Numbered from the stretch's first letter, positions 1 through 8,810 are shown. The stretch is 64,000 nucleotides of DNA from Nocardia aurea (GCF_003123685.1 NZ_QCYJ01000005.1:1-64000); one strand, 5' to 3'. The notes: a model not told the origin generated them from the letters alone. Program-made: numbers and translations.

Positions 1-165
1 GCCCGACCCCGCGACATCCACATCGTCCCCGAACTCCCCAAAACCCGCAGCGGCAAAATCATGCGCCGACTCCTGCGCGACATCGCCGAAGGACGTGAAC
101 TCGGCGACACCTCCACCCTCGTCGACCCCACCGTCTTCGAGGCGATCCGCGCGGACCGCGCCTGA
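1..165 (+). CDS. acs: acetyl-CoA synthetase, C-terminal fragment
   Basis: The window opens inside this gene; the last 54 residues are visible. They contain [11 protein letters not shown], the conserved C-terminal core of AMP-forming acetyl-CoA synthetases, where the Lys of SGK is the catalytic, acetylation-controlled lysine. The segment ends in a typical DPTVFEAI tail. The enzyme activates acetate to acetyl-CoA through acetyl-AMP. The gene order that follows matches M. tuberculosis acs (Rv3667) and its right flank. The N-terminal domain lies outside the window, so completeness cannot be judged. Confidence 0.93.
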   Translation, partial: ARPRDIHIVPELPKTRSGKIMRRLLRDIAEGRELGDTSTLVDPTVFEAIRADRA

Positions 166-172
166 TCCGACC

Positions 173-213
173 CGGACGCGGCGGGTGGCGAGCCGAGTCA
201 GCCGCCGCGTCCG
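173..213 (+). terminator. hairpin terminator after acs
   Basis: A 12-bp perfect stem (173-184 with 202-213, arm CGGACGCGGCGG) lies 8 nt after the acs stop and is followed by TTAGGCTT. There is no strong T-run, which is common in GC-rich actinobacteria. Confidence 0.6.
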
Positions 214-326
214 TTAGGCTTGCCCGAGGTGTGCCGGGAAGTCTGGTCGGCATGCGGGCGAATACCCGGTGATCGATTCGGCGGGTCACGTGTCCGCAGC
301 TCGGACGACCCCGCGGAAGGTTACCT

Positions 327-1544
327 GTGATCACTCGAGTCCGTTCGGAACTCACCCGCTACCTGCGGACCGAAACCGTCGGCGGCACACTCCTTCTGGC
401 GGCCGCTGCGATCGCTTTGCTGTGGGTCAACTCCCCCTGGGGCGACAGCTACGTCACCATGACCGAGACGGTGCTGTCGATCGGGCACCTGCACCTGGAA
501 CTGACCCTGGCAGACTGGACCAAGGATGGTTTGCTGGCCGTCTTCTTCTTCGTGGCCGGACTCGAACTCAAACGCGAACTCGCGGTCGGTGAACTCGCCG
601 ACCCCAAACGCGCCGCGCTGCCGATCATCGCGGCGCTCGGCGGGGTGGTCACCCCCGCGCTCATCGCGTTCACCGTCGGGCACGGCGTTCCCGGAATGGA
701 TCGCGGATGGGCGATACCGGTCGCGACCGATATCGCGTTCGCCCTGGCGGTTCTGGCCATGACCGGATCGCGAATCCCGGCGAGCGCCCGGGTATTCCTG
801 TTGAGTCTCGCCGTCGTCGACGATCTCGTCGCCATCATCCTGATCGCGGTGCTGTTCACCGCCACCCTGTCGATGCTGTGGTTGCTCGCGGCGGTGGCCT
901 GCTGTGGCGCGTGGGCGCTGGCGCAGCACCGCCGGATCCGCACCCCGCTCGTGTACGTCCCACTGGCCCTGCTGAGTTGGTACGCGCTGCACGAAGCGGG
1001 AATCCATCCGACGCTGGCCGGTGTCGCACTCGGCCTGCTGACCCGGGTGCGGCCGGATCCGGACGAGGAGCAGGCGCCGGCGACCCGGCTGGAACACCTG
1101 GTCCAACCGGTGTCGGCGGGGCTGTGCGTCCCGCTGTTCGCCCTGTTCGCCTCGGGTGTTCCGCTCAACGCGGAGGTTTTCGGCGAACTGTTCACCGACC
1201 GCCTCTCGCTCGCCATCATCCTCGGCCTGCTGCTCGGCAAGACGATCGGCATCTTCGGGATCAGCTGGGTGGCAATCCGGTTGGGTGTGGCGAAGCGGCC
1301 CGCCGGGCTCGGCTACCGGGATATGTTCGCCCTGTCGGTGCTCGGCGCGATCGGGTTCACCGTTAGCCTTCTTGTGGCGGAGCTCGCGCTGGGCGATATC
1401 GGCGACGGCTCCGCCGAGGAATTGGCGAAGGCCGCGGTGTTGGTGACGTCGATGGCGGCGTCTCTCGCGGGTTCGGCGCTACTGTTGCGGCGTGGGCGTG
1501 TCCACCAGGCACGGCGCGACGCAGATGCGCTAGAACCGGAGTAG
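327..1544 (+). CDS. nhaA: Na+/H+ antiporter NhaA
   Basis: A 405-residue polytopic membrane protein with the NhaA signature. It starts with LRTETVGGTLLL near the N-terminus and carries PVATDIAFALAVLAM and VVDDLVAIILI, whose paired Asp residues correspond to the ion-binding aspartates of E. coli NhaA. The length suits the family. It exchanges sodium for protons across the cytoplasmic membrane in pH and salt homeostasis. The GTG start at 327 has a GGAAGG Shine-Dalgarno 7 nt upstream. The gene sits between acs and the DUF1469 gene, where mycobacteria carry other genes, so it may be an insertion into the conserved order. Confidence 0.95.
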   Translation: MITRVRSELTRYLRTETVGGTLLLAAAAIALLWVNSPWGDSYVTMTETVLSIGHLHLELTLADWTKDGLLAVFFFVAGLELKRELAVGELADPKRAALPIIAALGGVVTPALIAFTVGHGVPGMDRGWAIPVATDIAFALAVLAMTGSRIPASARVFLLSLAVVDDLVAIILIAVLFTATLSMLWLLAAVACCGAWALAQHRRIRTPLVYVPLALLSWYALHEAGIHPTLAGVALGLLTRVRPDPDEEQAPATRLEHLVQPVSAGLCVPLFALFASGVPLNAEVFGELFTDRLSLAIILGLLLGKTIGIFGISWVAIRLGVAKRPAGLGYRDMFALSVLGAIGFTVSLLVAELALGDIGDGSAEELAKAAVLVTSMAASLAGSALLLRRGRVHQARRDADALEPE

Positions 1545-1630
1545 GCGACGGCGCGAGCCGAAGCGCCGCGCGAACGCCATGGATCGAATGGAGTCGAGGC
1601 AGTGCCGGGACAGGGAGAAGGGTCGACCAA

Positions 1631-2167
1631 GTGAGTTTCACCCAAGGCGGTAATGGGTCACAGCGTGGCAGCGCTCATGGGTCACAGCGTGGCAATGGCA
1701 CCGATGCGGAGCACCGGACACTGACCTCCATCCCCTTGACCGATGCCAACCCGATCGGGTCGGCGAGCTTCGGCAGCCTGGTCCGCGACGCCACCGAGCA
1801 GATGTCGACGCTCGTTCGGGCCGAAGTGGAACTGGCCAAGGCCGAGGTGACCGGCGAGATCAAGAAGGGGCTGCAGGGCAGCGTCTACTTCATCCTCGCG
1901 CTGACCGTGCTGCTGTTCAGCTCCTTTTTCTTTTTCTTCTTCCTCGGTGAGCTGCTCGATGTCTGGTTGCAGCGCTGGGCGGCGTTCCTCATCGTGTTCC
2001 TGCTGATGGTGCTGGCGACGGCCGTACTCGCCTTCCTCGGCTATCGCCGGGTCAAGAAGTTGCGCGCGCCCGAGAAGACCATCGATTCGCTCAAGCAGGC
2101 GCGCACCGTGCTGCCGAGCGGATTCGGCGGGTCCGCGCACGAGGAGCATCTCGCCCTGAAGAAGTAG
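1631..2167 (+). CDS. DUF1469 (Actinobacterial holin-like) membrane protein
   Basis: A 178-residue protein with a low-complexity polar N-terminus (two Gly-Ser-Gln-Arg repeats), an amphipathic segment (SLVRDATEQMSTLVRAEVELAKAE) at about 50-75, and two membrane helices. The first helix contains a run of six Phe. The arrangement matches the phage_holin_3_6/DUF1469 family. That name is historical: the gene is a housekeeping locus and there are no phage genes nearby. The corresponding mycobacterial gene is Rv3669. The exact role is unknown; association with the envelope is inferred from topology. Confidence 0.85.
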   Translation: MSFTQGGNGSQRGSAHGSQRGNGTDAEHRTLTSIPLTDANPIGSASFGSLVRDATEQMSTLVRAEVELAKAEVTGEIKKGLQGSVYFILALTVLLFSSFFFFFFLGELLDVWLQRWAAFLIVFLLMVLATAVLAFLGYRRVKKLRAPEKTIDSLKQARTVLPSGFGGSAHEEHLALKK

Positions 2168-2236
2168 CGGCCCCGCCGGTGTACGGGCGAAACACGCACC
2201 GCGCGCCCACCGCGCGCACCTACGCTTCGCGCGCAC

Positions 2237-2251
2237 TAGGCTCGGTCGGCG
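2237..2251 (+). promoter_or_regulatory. leaderless -10 box of the ephE-like gene
   Basis: TAGGCT at 2237-2242 lies 8 nt before the GTG at 2251, so transcription should begin at the start codon. This supports 2251 over the in-frame GTG at 2179. Confidence 0.5.
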
Positions 2252-3186
2252 TGTCGTCGAACCTCATTCCCGATCCGTCCACCGTCCGCTACGACGGCCC
2301 GTGGACGCACCGGGATGTTCGAGCCAACGGCATCCGCTTCCACGTGGTCGAGGCGACGCCGGAACGCCAGGACGCCGGGCTGGTGGTGCTGCTGCACGGT
2401 TTCGCCGATTTCTGGTGGTCGTGGCGGCACCAGTTGACCGATCTCGCCGATCTCGGATATCGGGTCGTGGCGGTGGATCTGCGCGGCTACGGCGACAGCG
2501 ACAAACCGCCGCGCGGATACGACGGCTGGACGCTGGCCGGTGATGTCGCCGGACTGGTCAGGTCACTGGGTCATACCGAGGCGACCCTGGTCGGGCATGC
2601 CGAGGGCGGACTGGTCTGCTGGACGACGGCGGTGCTGCATCCGCGACTGGTCACCTCGATCGCGCTGGTCAGCTCACCGCATCCGGCGGCGCTCAAGGCC
2701 GCGGTCCTGCGCGACGCTCACCAGCGCTCGACCTGGCTGCCGAATTTCCTGCGCTACCAATTGCCGAGGTATCCGGAGAATCTGCTCACCGCCGCGGACG
2801 GGTTCGAAGTGGAACGACTGCTGCGGCAGCGCACCAGCGCCGAGTGGGCAGGGACCTCCGAATTCGTCGACACCGCGCGACGGATGCGCTCGGCGATCCG
2901 GATACCCGGCGTCGCGCACTGCGCGCTGGAATATCAACGCTGGGCCTTCCGCAGCCAGTGGCGACCGGACGGACGCCGATTCATGGCGACCATGCGCGAT
3001 CCCATCCACATCCCTGTTCTCGCCCTGCGCGGCGAATCGGACACCTATCTGCTGCGCTCGACGTTCCATCGCGGACAGCAGTGGTCACCGCGGCGTCGCC
3101 TGGTCACCGTCCCCGACGCGGGGCATTTCGCGCATCAGGAGAATCCGGACGTGGTGACGGCCGAACTGGCCAAATTCCTCGGCTGA
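2251..3186 (+). CDS. alpha/beta hydrolase, EphE-like
   Basis: A 311-residue alpha/beta-hydrolase. Near residues 45-55 it has the oxyanion sequence LLHGFADFWWSWRHQ. The nucleophile-elbow position reads GHAEGG, with Glu or Ala where Asp or Ser is expected. The C-terminus has DAGHFAHQE with the catalytic-type His. The equivalent M. tuberculosis gene, EphE (Rv3670), is called a putative epoxide hydrolase. The altered elbow (GHAEG, not GxDxG or GxSxG) raises doubt about epoxide hydrolysis here. The start at 2251 is preferred because of the leaderless -10 box and because homologues begin close to the PWTHRDVRANGIRFH motif. It converges on marP. Confidence 0.85.
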   Translation: MSSNLIPDPSTVRYDGPWTHRDVRANGIRFHVVEATPERQDAGLVVLLHGFADFWWSWRHQLTDLADLGYRVVAVDLRGYGDSDKPPRGYDGWTLAGDVAGLVRSLGHTEATLVGHAEGGLVCWTTAVLHPRLVTSIALVSSPHPAALKAAVLRDAHQRSTWLPNFLRYQLPRYPENLLTAADGFEVERLLRQRTSAEWAGTSEFVDTARRMRSAIRIPGVAHCALEYQRWAFRSQWRPDGRRFMATMRDPIHIPVLALRGESDTYLLRSTFHRGQQWSPRRRLVTVPDAGHFAHQENPDVVTAELAKFLG

Positions 3187-3201
3187 GCCGATCCGTTCGG
3201 A

Positions 3202-4395
3202 TCAGCTCAGCACGCAGGCACCCGTATCGATCGGCGTGCTCGCGCCGATCGCGGCCTCCAGGTCGGGACGGACCTCCGCCAGGGTCAGCACGTAACCGGT
3301 GTCGTCGTCGGTGACGGCGGCGCCGAACACCATGCCGAGCACCTGGCCCTCGGTATCGACGAGCGGACCGCCGGAATTACCCGCGCGTACGAGTCCGCGC
3401 ACGGTGTAGACCTCGCGTTCCACGGTGCCGTTGCGATAGATCGTCGGACCGGTCAGATCCAAGGTCTCGCGAACCCTGGCCGCACTGGCCGTGTACGGGC
3501 CGCCGCCGGGGTAGCCGAGCACGATCGCGCTCTCCCCCGATTTGGCGGGTTCCGGCGCCTGTGGCACGACCGGCGCGGTCAGCCCCGGTACCTCGAGGAC
3601 CGCGACGTCCTTGGACGGATCGAACAGCACCACGGTCGCGTTGAGCGGGCCGCGAGCGGTGTCCACCGCGACGCTGGTCGTACCCGCGACGACGTGGGCG
3701 TTGGTCATCACCCGTTCCGGCGCGATCACGAAACCCGAACCCTCCAGCGCCCGCTGGCAACTCGGCGCGACGCCGCGGATGCGGATCACGCTCTGCTGCA
3801 ACGAGGCCGCGACGGGGCTGGCGAGCACGCTCGGATCGGGCGGCTCGACGGCCGCGATGGGCGCGCGCCCGAACGGCCCGATGACATCGGGCAGCCCCGA
3901 GGTGTTGAGCAGTCTGGAGAATTCGTTGGGCACCTTGCGCAGCCAGTTCGGCGCGACCTGGTTGACGTCGGTCAGCACCTTGGAGCCGTTGATCGCGGTG
4001 GCGATCGCGGGCTGCGACGAGGTCGCCAGCGGCAGCGCGAGCAGCCACGCGGTGACGAGCACCGCGACGGCTTGGAGTCCGGCGCCGACCACGCTGTCCA
4101 CGCTGCGGGTGAACGGATGCCGCATGCTGCCGCGGGCGGCGCGGCCGAGCACCATTCCCGCGACCTCGCCGACGATCACCAGCAGCACGATGAGCAGCAC
4201 CCCGGTGAGCACACGCCTGCGGCCCGCGTCGACGTGGACCAGGATGTGCGGGGCGATCAGGATGCCCGCGACCGCGCCGAGCACCACGCCGAGGAAAGCG
4301 AGGGCCGAGGCGACCGCGCCCTGCCGCCATCCGGAGGACGCGGCGAGCAGAGCGAGCAGGATCACGGCGATATCGAGCCAAGCCGATGAACTCAT
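3202..4395 (-). CDS. marP: membrane serine protease MarP (acid resistance)
   Basis: 397 residues. The first 125 form a CvpA-like domain of about four membrane helices. A periplasmic trypsin-like domain follows, with catalytic residues visible as His234 (TNAHVV), Asp263 (SKDVAV) and Ser341 (GNSGGP). Cys213 and the C-terminal Cys (CVLS) match the disulfide pair that stabilises M. tuberculosis MarP (Rv3671c). That enzyme protects the cell at low pH by processing periplasmic peptidoglycan hydrolases. The GTG/ATG-type overlap with the upstream NUDIX gene (4 nt) indicates one minus-strand operon reading nth, tlpA-like, NUDIX, marP. Confidence 0.95.
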   Translation of the reverse strand: MSSSAWLDIAVILLALLAASSGWRQGAVASALAFLGVVLGAVAGILIAPHILVHVDAGRRRVLTGVLLIVLLVIVGEVAGMVLGRAARGSMRHPFTRSVDSVVGAGLQAVAVLVTAWLLALPLATSSQPAIATAINGSKVLTDVNQVAPNWLRKVPNEFSRLLNTSGLPDVIGPFGRAPIAAVEPPDPSVLASPVAASLQQSVIRIRGVAPSCQRALEGSGFVIAPERVMTNAHVVAGTTSVAVDTARGPLNATVVLFDPSKDVAVLEVPGLTAPVVPQAPEPAKSGESAIVLGYPGGGPYTASAARVRETLDLTGPTIYRNGTVEREVYTVRGLVRAGNSGGPLVDTEGQVLGMVFGAAVTDDDTGYVLTLAEVRPDLEAAIGASTPIDTGACVLS

Positions 4396-5111
4396 AACGT
4401 CATTCCCACGGCGGCGAGCGAGCTTTCGAGATCACGCACGTCGTCACGATCCCATTCCGGTTCCCAGCCCGAGGATCCGAAGAGTCCGGCGAGTATGCCG
4501 CCGGTGAGTCCCCACACCAGCAGACCGTCGACCTGGAACGCCGGACTCTGATAGCCGAGCGGGCCGCGGACGAGGAACCGGTTGGCCGGGTCGAGCAGTT
4601 CGGCGAGCGGAACGCGCACCACCCGCTCGGTCTCGCTCTGATCGACCACGCGCACCTCGCTCGGCGCGCGCCAGTAGGCGACCACCGGGCTCACATCGAA
4701 ACGCGACGGCGGCACGAACAATTTCGGCAGGACGACGATGGGTTCGACACCGGCGGGGTCGAGACCGGTCTCCTCGCCCGCCTCGCGCAGCGCGGTGGCG
4801 ACCGGACCGCTGTCGTCGTGGTCTACCGCACCGCCGGGGAAGGCGACCTGCCCGCGATGCTGGCGCATGGTGGACGCGCGCTGGGTCAGCAGCACGTCGG
4901 CGTCGGCGGGGAGTCCACCGGGTCCGCTCGGATCACCGTCGGCCGAGCCGCCGAAAAGGACCAGCACCGCCGCCTGTCGCGGTTCGCCCGAGATCGTCGC
5001 GGCACGGCGGATGGCGCGCGCCAGCGAGAGGGTTTCGGCGGCATCGCTTGCGCCGGGTTCGGTGGCGAAACGCAACCACCGAGGGATGTCGGCGGGAGTC
5101 GACGTCGTCAT
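4392..5111 (-). CDS. NUDIX hydrolase, CoA-pyrophosphatase type
   Basis: A 239-residue NUDIX enzyme. The Nudix box is recognisable as GGAVDHDDSG followed by ALREAGEETGL; the REAGEE core that binds metal is intact. The family hydrolyses nucleoside diphosphate derivatives, and this subgroup (Rv3672c-like) is usually annotated as CoA pyrophosphatase. Its stop overlaps the marP start by 4 nt. Upstream, a relic reading frame homologous to the tlpA 3' end stops in TGA overlapping this ATG (ATGA), which suggests the gene was formerly coupled directly to tlpA. Confidence 0.9.
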   Translation of the reverse strand: MTTSTPADIPRWLRFATEPGASDAAETLSLARAIRRAATISGEPRQAAVLVLFGGSADGDPSGPGGLPADADVLLTQRASTMRQHRGQVAFPGGAVDHDDSGPVATALREAGEETGLDPAGVEPIVVLPKLFVPPSRFDVSPVVAYWRAPSEVRVVDQSETERVVRVPLAELLDPANRFLVRGPLGYQSPAFQVDGLLVWGLTGGILAGLFGSSGWEPEWDRDDVRDLESSLAAVGMTL

Positions 5112-5205
5112 GCCTCCCCCTCGGCCGTGCCGGCCCCGGTGAACGTGCGCACCATCACCTCCGCAAACGATCTCGTCGCCCGCAACAGTCGCTGCGAGAT
5201 CCCCG
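5108..5205 (-). pseudogene. relic of a duplicated tlpA 3' end
   Basis: Read on the minus strand this stretch gives QRLLRATRSFAEVMVRTFTG, clearly related to [20 protein letters not shown] in the intact tlpA-like protein (about 5304-5375). The DNA of the two stretches aligns with about three quarters identity and small indels. The relic has no start and is in another frame from the live gene. Its stop codon overlaps the NUDIX ATG. Confidence 0.6.
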
Positions 5206-5207
5206 CT

Positions 5208-5268
5208 GTCACGCCGTGACTCGTACCCACGGTCACGCCGTGACCCATACCCACGGTCACGCCCTGAC
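5208..5268. repeat. 24-bp tandem repeat, about 2.5 copies
   Basis: Units begin at 5208, 5232 and 5256. Each starts with the palindrome GTCACGCCGTGAC (CTGAC in the last) followed by a TACCCACG tail. The third unit contains the present tlpA stop codon. Confidence 0.8.
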
Positions 5269-5898
5269 CCCCAAGCGTGCCGCGACGGTATCAGTGATGT
5301 CGTCGACCCCGGTGAACGACCGCACGACCACGTCCGCGACGGATCCGTCCGCGCGAAGCAGCACCGAGATCGGCAGCACCGAAGGTGCGCCGACGGCGGT
5401 GCGCACGGCGGCGTCCGGATCGAGAACGCCGGGCAGGGTCACATCGAGTCCCGCCAGCCGGGACAGCGCCTTGTCCTCATCGGGATCGCTGTGCACAGTC
5501 AGCACGGTAATCGCGTTCCCCGCCCGCTGCGCGTACTGCTGCAGATATGGCAACTCCTGTGCGCAGGGTCCGCACCAGTACGCCCACAGGTTGAGCAGCG
5601 CGGGTTTGCCCGCGAGTGCGGTGACCAGGTCGACGGGCTGTCCGTCGGCGAGGCAGGTCAGGGCGATCGCCGCGAGCGGTCGGGCGGTCTCGGCCCCCGG
5701 TCGGGAGGTCGTGTCCTGGACCGGACACGGCGCGAGTCCGGCTTCCTCACGGAGTTGCCGGGTGACCAGCGAATTGGGGTGGACGTGCGGTTCCGGCGCC
5801 GAATCGTTCCCATCGCGTGGCCACAGGGCGACGGCGAGCGCGACGACGATGATCAGTCCGGCCAGCCCTAGTCGCGCGGCGACCGGCAGCCGTGTCAC
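5257..5898 (-). CDS. membrane-anchored thioredoxin-like (TlpA family) protein
   Basis: 213 residues. One N-terminal membrane anchor (about 10-27) is followed by an extracytoplasmic thioredoxin fold with the active site Trp108-Cys109-Gly-Pro-Cys112. Two further cysteines (58 and 82) could form a structural disulfide. TlpA-type proteins are thiol-disulfide oxidoreductases acting outside the membrane. The start is the GTG at 5898, whose GTGA overlaps the nth stop. A longer reading frame exists upstream but lies inside nth. The gene ends within a tandem repeat and is followed by a decayed copy of its own 3' end. Equivalent to Rv3673c by position. Confidence 0.9.
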   Translation of the reverse strand: MTRLPVAARLGLAGLIIVVALAVALWPRDGNDSAPEPHVHPNSLVTRQLREEAGLAPCPVQDTTSRPGAETARPLAAIALTCLADGQPVDLVTALAGKPALLNLWAYWCGPCAQELPYLQQYAQRAGNAITVLTVHSDPDEDKALSRLAGLDVTLPGVLDPDAAVRTAVGAPSVLPISVLLRADGSVADVVVRSFTGVDDITDTVAARLGVRA

Positions 5899-6728
5899 AG
5901 GCCGACCATTCCCAGCAGGTGTTCGCGCTCGGGTCCCTTCACCAGCTCGGCGGCCGCCTCGGGATCGGTCGGTCCGGCTCCGAACGAGGGGCAGTCCGCC
6001 GCCAGGACACAGACCCCGCAGGCGGGTTTGCGGGCGTGGCACACCCGTCTGCCGTGGAAGATCACCCGATGCGACAGCAGGGTCCATTCCTTGCGTTCGA
6101 TCAGTCCGCCGACGATGTGTTCGACCTTGACCGGATCCTCCTCGTCGGTCCACTGCCAGCGGCGCACCAGGCGGCCGAAGTGGGTGTCGACGGTGATACC
6201 GGGAACGTCGAAGGCGTTGCCGAGGATGACGTTGGCGGTTTTGCGCCCGATGCCCGGCAACTTCACCAATTCGTCCATGGTGTGAGGCAATTCACCATCG
6301 TGATGTTCCAGCAGTGCCCGACCGAGACCGATGAGCGAATTCGTCTTGTTGCGGTAGAAGCCCGTCGGCCGGATGTATTCCTCCATCTCGGCACGGTTGG
6401 CCTCGGCATATGCGCGCGCGTCCGGGTAGCGGGCGAACAGCGCGGGGGTGGTCATATTCACGCGAACGTCGGTGCATTGCGCGGAAAGTATTGTCGCGAC
6501 GGCCAATTCGAGCGGAGTCGTGAAGTCCAACTCGCAGTGCGCGTCCGGGAAGGCGCGAGCGAGGGTGCGGTTCATCCGCCGCGCCCTCCGCACCAGACCG
6601 AGAGGGGTTTCCGCTTGTCGCGACCGGGTTTTGCGTTTGGGGGCCACCGCCGCCGCGGGTTGCGGATCGGTCGCCTCGGCGGCGGGCGCAGGCCCGCCGG
6701 CATCGGCGGTGGAAGGGGTGGCACGCAC
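5895..6728 (-). CDS. nth: endonuclease III
   Basis: 277 residues with a basic N-terminal extension of about 50. It is a bifunctional DNA glycosylase/AP lyase that removes oxidised pyrimidines. The helix-hairpin-helix [14 protein letters not shown] contains the catalytic Lys163, and VDTHFGR contains Asp181. The 4Fe-4S ligands Cys230, Cys237, Cys240 and Cys246 fit C-x6-C-x2-C-x5-C. The GTG at 6728 is chosen because it keeps the basic extension typical of actinobacterial Nth and leaves a divergent promoter region before 6820. Overlaps the tlpA-like gene by 4 nt. Confidence 0.94.
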   Translation of the reverse strand: MRATPSTADAGGPAPAAEATDPQPAAAVAPKRKTRSRQAETPLGLVRRARRMNRTLARAFPDAHCELDFTTPLELAVATILSAQCTDVRVNMTTPALFARYPDARAYAEANRAEMEEYIRPTGFYRNKTNSLIGLGRALLEHHDGELPHTMDELVKLPGIGRKTANVILGNAFDVPGITVDTHFGRLVRRWQWTDEEDPVKVEHIVGGLIERKEWTLLSHRVIFHGRRVCHARKPACGVCVLAADCPSFGAGPTDPEAAAELVKGPEREHLLGMVGL

Positions 6729-6819
6729 TCGTCCACCATACGGAACCCGACCGGGGCCTATCCCGCCCAGATCGGTGCCCGTGTTCCATCTGAGACCTGG
6801 ACCGTGTTTACTCCTCGCT

Positions 6820-7062
6820 ATGCAAGGACTCGCTGTGGTGCTCTTCCCAGTGGTGTTGATGCTGTTCGCACTGCTCATGGAGCGGGTCGAGAATCGGCTC
6901 CGCAAACTTCTCGAACCCGAACCCGAGGTTCAGCAGTACTTGGACAAAGCAAGCAACGCCGAGGTCAAGGAGCTGACCAAGCTCGGGCTGCCCGCGGCGG
7001 TGGCCCGGATGCGCAAGCGCCGGTCGAGAGGTGAAGAATTGGATGTCGCGCGGGCGAGCTGA
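6820..7062 (+). CDS. small single-pass membrane protein (Rv3675-like position)
   Basis: An 80-residue protein. The first 20 residues form one membrane helix ([16 protein letters not shown]). The rest is a charged cytoplasmic part rich in Glu, Lys and Arg that ends in a basic KRRSRGEE stretch. The position between nth and crp matches the small membrane protein gene of mycobacteria. No enzymatic motif is present and the role is unknown. The ATG at 6820 is preferred because the upstream reading frame lies opposite nth. Confidence 0.75.
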   Translation: MQGLAVVLFPVVLMLFALLMERVENRLRKLLEPEPEVQQYLDKASNAEVKELTKLGLPAAVARMRKRRSRGEELDVARAS

Positions 7063-7128
7063 GCCGCGCCGACCACCGACCCGACAGCCCCTCACTCATA
7101 TCGGCCACGCCGCGCAACCCAGTCGTTA

Positions 7129-7144
7129 CGTGGTGTCTGTCACT
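7129..7144. promoter_or_regulatory. CRP-type site in the crp promoter
   Basis: CGTGGTGTCTGTCACT is a near match to the TGTGA-N6-TCACA palindrome read by mycobacterial Crp and corynebacterial GlxR. It is centred about 40 nt upstream of a TAGACT -10 box (7164-7169), which suggests autoregulation of crp. Confidence 0.5.
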
Positions 7145-7228
7145 AGGCGATCCCAACTCCGCGTAGACTCCGCTGTTGGCCGATTCGCTTCGGTCCAGGA
7201 CAGAGCCATTTCCCTAAGGAGCACATTC

Positions 7229-7903
7229 GTGGACGAGGCCCTCGCCAGAGCAGGCATCTTCCAAGGCGTAGAGCCCACCGCGGTGGCGGCACTCGCCAAA
7301 CAGCTGCAGCCTGTGGATTTTCCACGCGGACACATCATCTTCAACGAGGGCGAACCCGGTGATCGGCTGTACATCATCACGACCGGCAAGGTGAAGATCG
7401 GCCGCCGCAGCCCCGACGGCCGGGAAAACCTGCTGACCATCATGGGTCCTTCGGACATGTTCGGTGAGTTGTCGATCTTCGACCCGGGTCCCCGTACCTC
7501 GACCGCGACGACCGTCACCGAGGTCAGGGCCGTCACGATGGATCGGGACGCCCTCAAGGCCTGGATCGATCAGCGGCCCGAGATCGCCGAACAGCTGCTC
7601 CGGGTACTGGCCCGGCGTCTGCGTCGCACCAACAACAACCTGGCCGACCTCATCTTCACCGATGTTCCCGGCCGGGTCGCCAAGGCGCTGTTGCAGCTCG
7701 CTCAGCGGTTCGGCACGCAGGAAGCGGGTGCGCTGCGCGTCACCCACGACCTCACCCAGGAGGAGATCGCCCAGTTGGTCGGCGCCTCCCGCGAGACCGT
7801 GAACAAGGCTCTGGCCGATTTCGCGCATCGCGGCTGGCTGCGACTGGAGGGCAAGAGCGTGCTGATCTCCGACTCCGAGCGTCTCGCTCGGCGCGCGCGC
7901 TAA
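7229..7903 (+). CDS. crp: cAMP receptor protein family regulator (Crp/GlxR)
   Basis: 224 residues, the same length as M. tuberculosis Crp (Rv3676). The N-terminal half is a cyclic-nucleotide-binding beta-roll with [17 protein letters not shown] and the phosphate-binding segment [18 protein letters not shown]. The C-terminal winged helix carries [21 protein letters not shown], a typical Crp recognition helix. It is a global cAMP-dependent transcription factor. The GTG at 7229 has an AAGGAG Shine-Dalgarno at 7216-7221, and the resulting length matches orthologues. A Crp-like site lies in its own promoter. Confidence 0.96.
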   Translation: MDEALARAGIFQGVEPTAVAALAKQLQPVDFPRGHIIFNEGEPGDRLYIITTGKVKIGRRSPDGRENLLTIMGPSDMFGELSIFDPGPRTSTATTVTEVRAVTMDRDALKAWIDQRPEIAEQLLRVLARRLRRTNNNLADLIFTDVPGRVAKALLQLAQRFGTQEAGALRVTHDLTQEEIAQLVGASRETVNKALADFAHRGWLRLEGKSVLISDSERLARRAR

Positions 7904-7916
7904 GACATAGACGAAA

Positions 7917-7954
7917 AACCCGCCGACCCGGGGGCTCCGCCGGGTCGGCGGGTT
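7917..7954. terminator. bidirectional terminator between crp and the MBL gene
   Basis: A 14-bp perfect stem (AACCCGCCGACCCG at 7917-7930 with 7941-7954) and a 10-nt loop lie between convergent genes. It is flanked by an A-run on one side and TT on the other. Confidence 0.85.
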
Positions 7955-7975
7955 CGTCGTGTTCCTACGTGCGCC

Positions 7976-8767
7976 CTAGCCGTTCGTACGCAGGTACTCC
8001 AGCTGGGCGCGCACCGAACTGCTCGCCGCGAGCCACAGTCGCTCGTCCACGTCGGCGTAGACCTTGCGGACCACCTCCATCGTGTCCGCGTCCGGACCGA
8101 GTTCGCGCAGTGCCGCGCGGACCTGCTCCAGCCGTTCGTGCCGGTGCCCGATGTAGTACCGGGTGATCGGCTCCAGATCCGGATGGTCGGGCCCGTGCGC
8201 GGGCAACAGGGCCCGGCCCGCGCCCGTCGCGACCAGCCGGTCCAGCGAGGCGAGATAGTCGGCCAGGGTGCCGTCGGTGGAATCGAGCACCGTGGTGCCG
8301 CTGCCGAGGATGGTGTCGCCGGTCAGGACCGCGTCCTCCAGGACGAAACTCACCGAGTCACCGGTGTGGCCCGGGGTGGCGAGCACATCGATGGACAGGC
8401 CGGCGGCCTCGATCACCTCACCGTCGGCCAGCGGCTCCGAGGAACCCCGCAGGAACGCGGGGTCGGTGGCGCGGACCGGGCTGCCGGTGAGTTCGACCAG
8501 ACGATCGATACCGCCGGTGTGATCATGGTGGCGGTGGGTGATCAGGGTGAGCGCGACGTTGCCGCCGGTGACCCTGGCGATGTCCTCGCTGTGCGCGTGA
8601 TCTTCCGGACCGGGATCGACGACGACGAAATCCGACGATCCCGCTCCGCGCAGGATCCAGGTGTTGGTGCCGTCGAGGGTCATCTGGCCGGGATTGTCGG
8701 CCAGCAGGACCGCCGCTGTCGGCGTCACCTGCCGCAGCTGCCCGTATGCGGGATGTGTCAGCGTCAT
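7976..8767 (-). CDS. metallo-beta-lactamase fold hydrolase
   Basis: 263 residues with the metal motif THRHHDHTGG (HxHxDH), a GHTGDSVSFVL segment carrying the next His, an Asp in TGDTIL and a C-terminal PAHGPDH. The subgroup resembles glyoxalase II/LACTB2-like hydrolases, which act on thioesters or nucleic acids. Equivalent to Rv3677c; the physiological substrate is unknown. The ATG at 8767 gives the usual length and a TLTHPAYGQLRQV start as in relatives. It is followed on the same strand by nothing before the crp terminator. Confidence 0.9.
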   Translation of the reverse strand: MTLTHPAYGQLRQVTPTAAVLLADNPGQMTLDGTNTWILRGAGSSDFVVVDPGPEDHAHSEDIARVTGGNVALTLITHRHHDHTGGIDRLVELTGSPVRATDPAFLRGSSEPLADGEVIEAAGLSIDVLATPGHTGDSVSFVLEDAVLTGDTILGSGTTVLDSTDGTLADYLASLDRLVATGAGRALLPAHGPDHPDLEPITRYYIGHRHERLEQVRAALRELGPDADTMEVVRKVYADVDERLWLAASSSVRAQLEYLRTNG

Positions 8768-8810
8768 CGGTTTATCCCATCGGATCGGGAGACGTTGTCC
8801 ACCACCGTGT

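Noticed and set aside
1631..2167. Holin-like protein as a prophage mark
   Set aside because: The DUF1469 gene is in its conserved housekeeping position and no phage gene is near.
5208..5268. CRISPR-like array
   Set aside because: The 24-bp units are directly adjacent with no spacers; it is a short tandem repeat.
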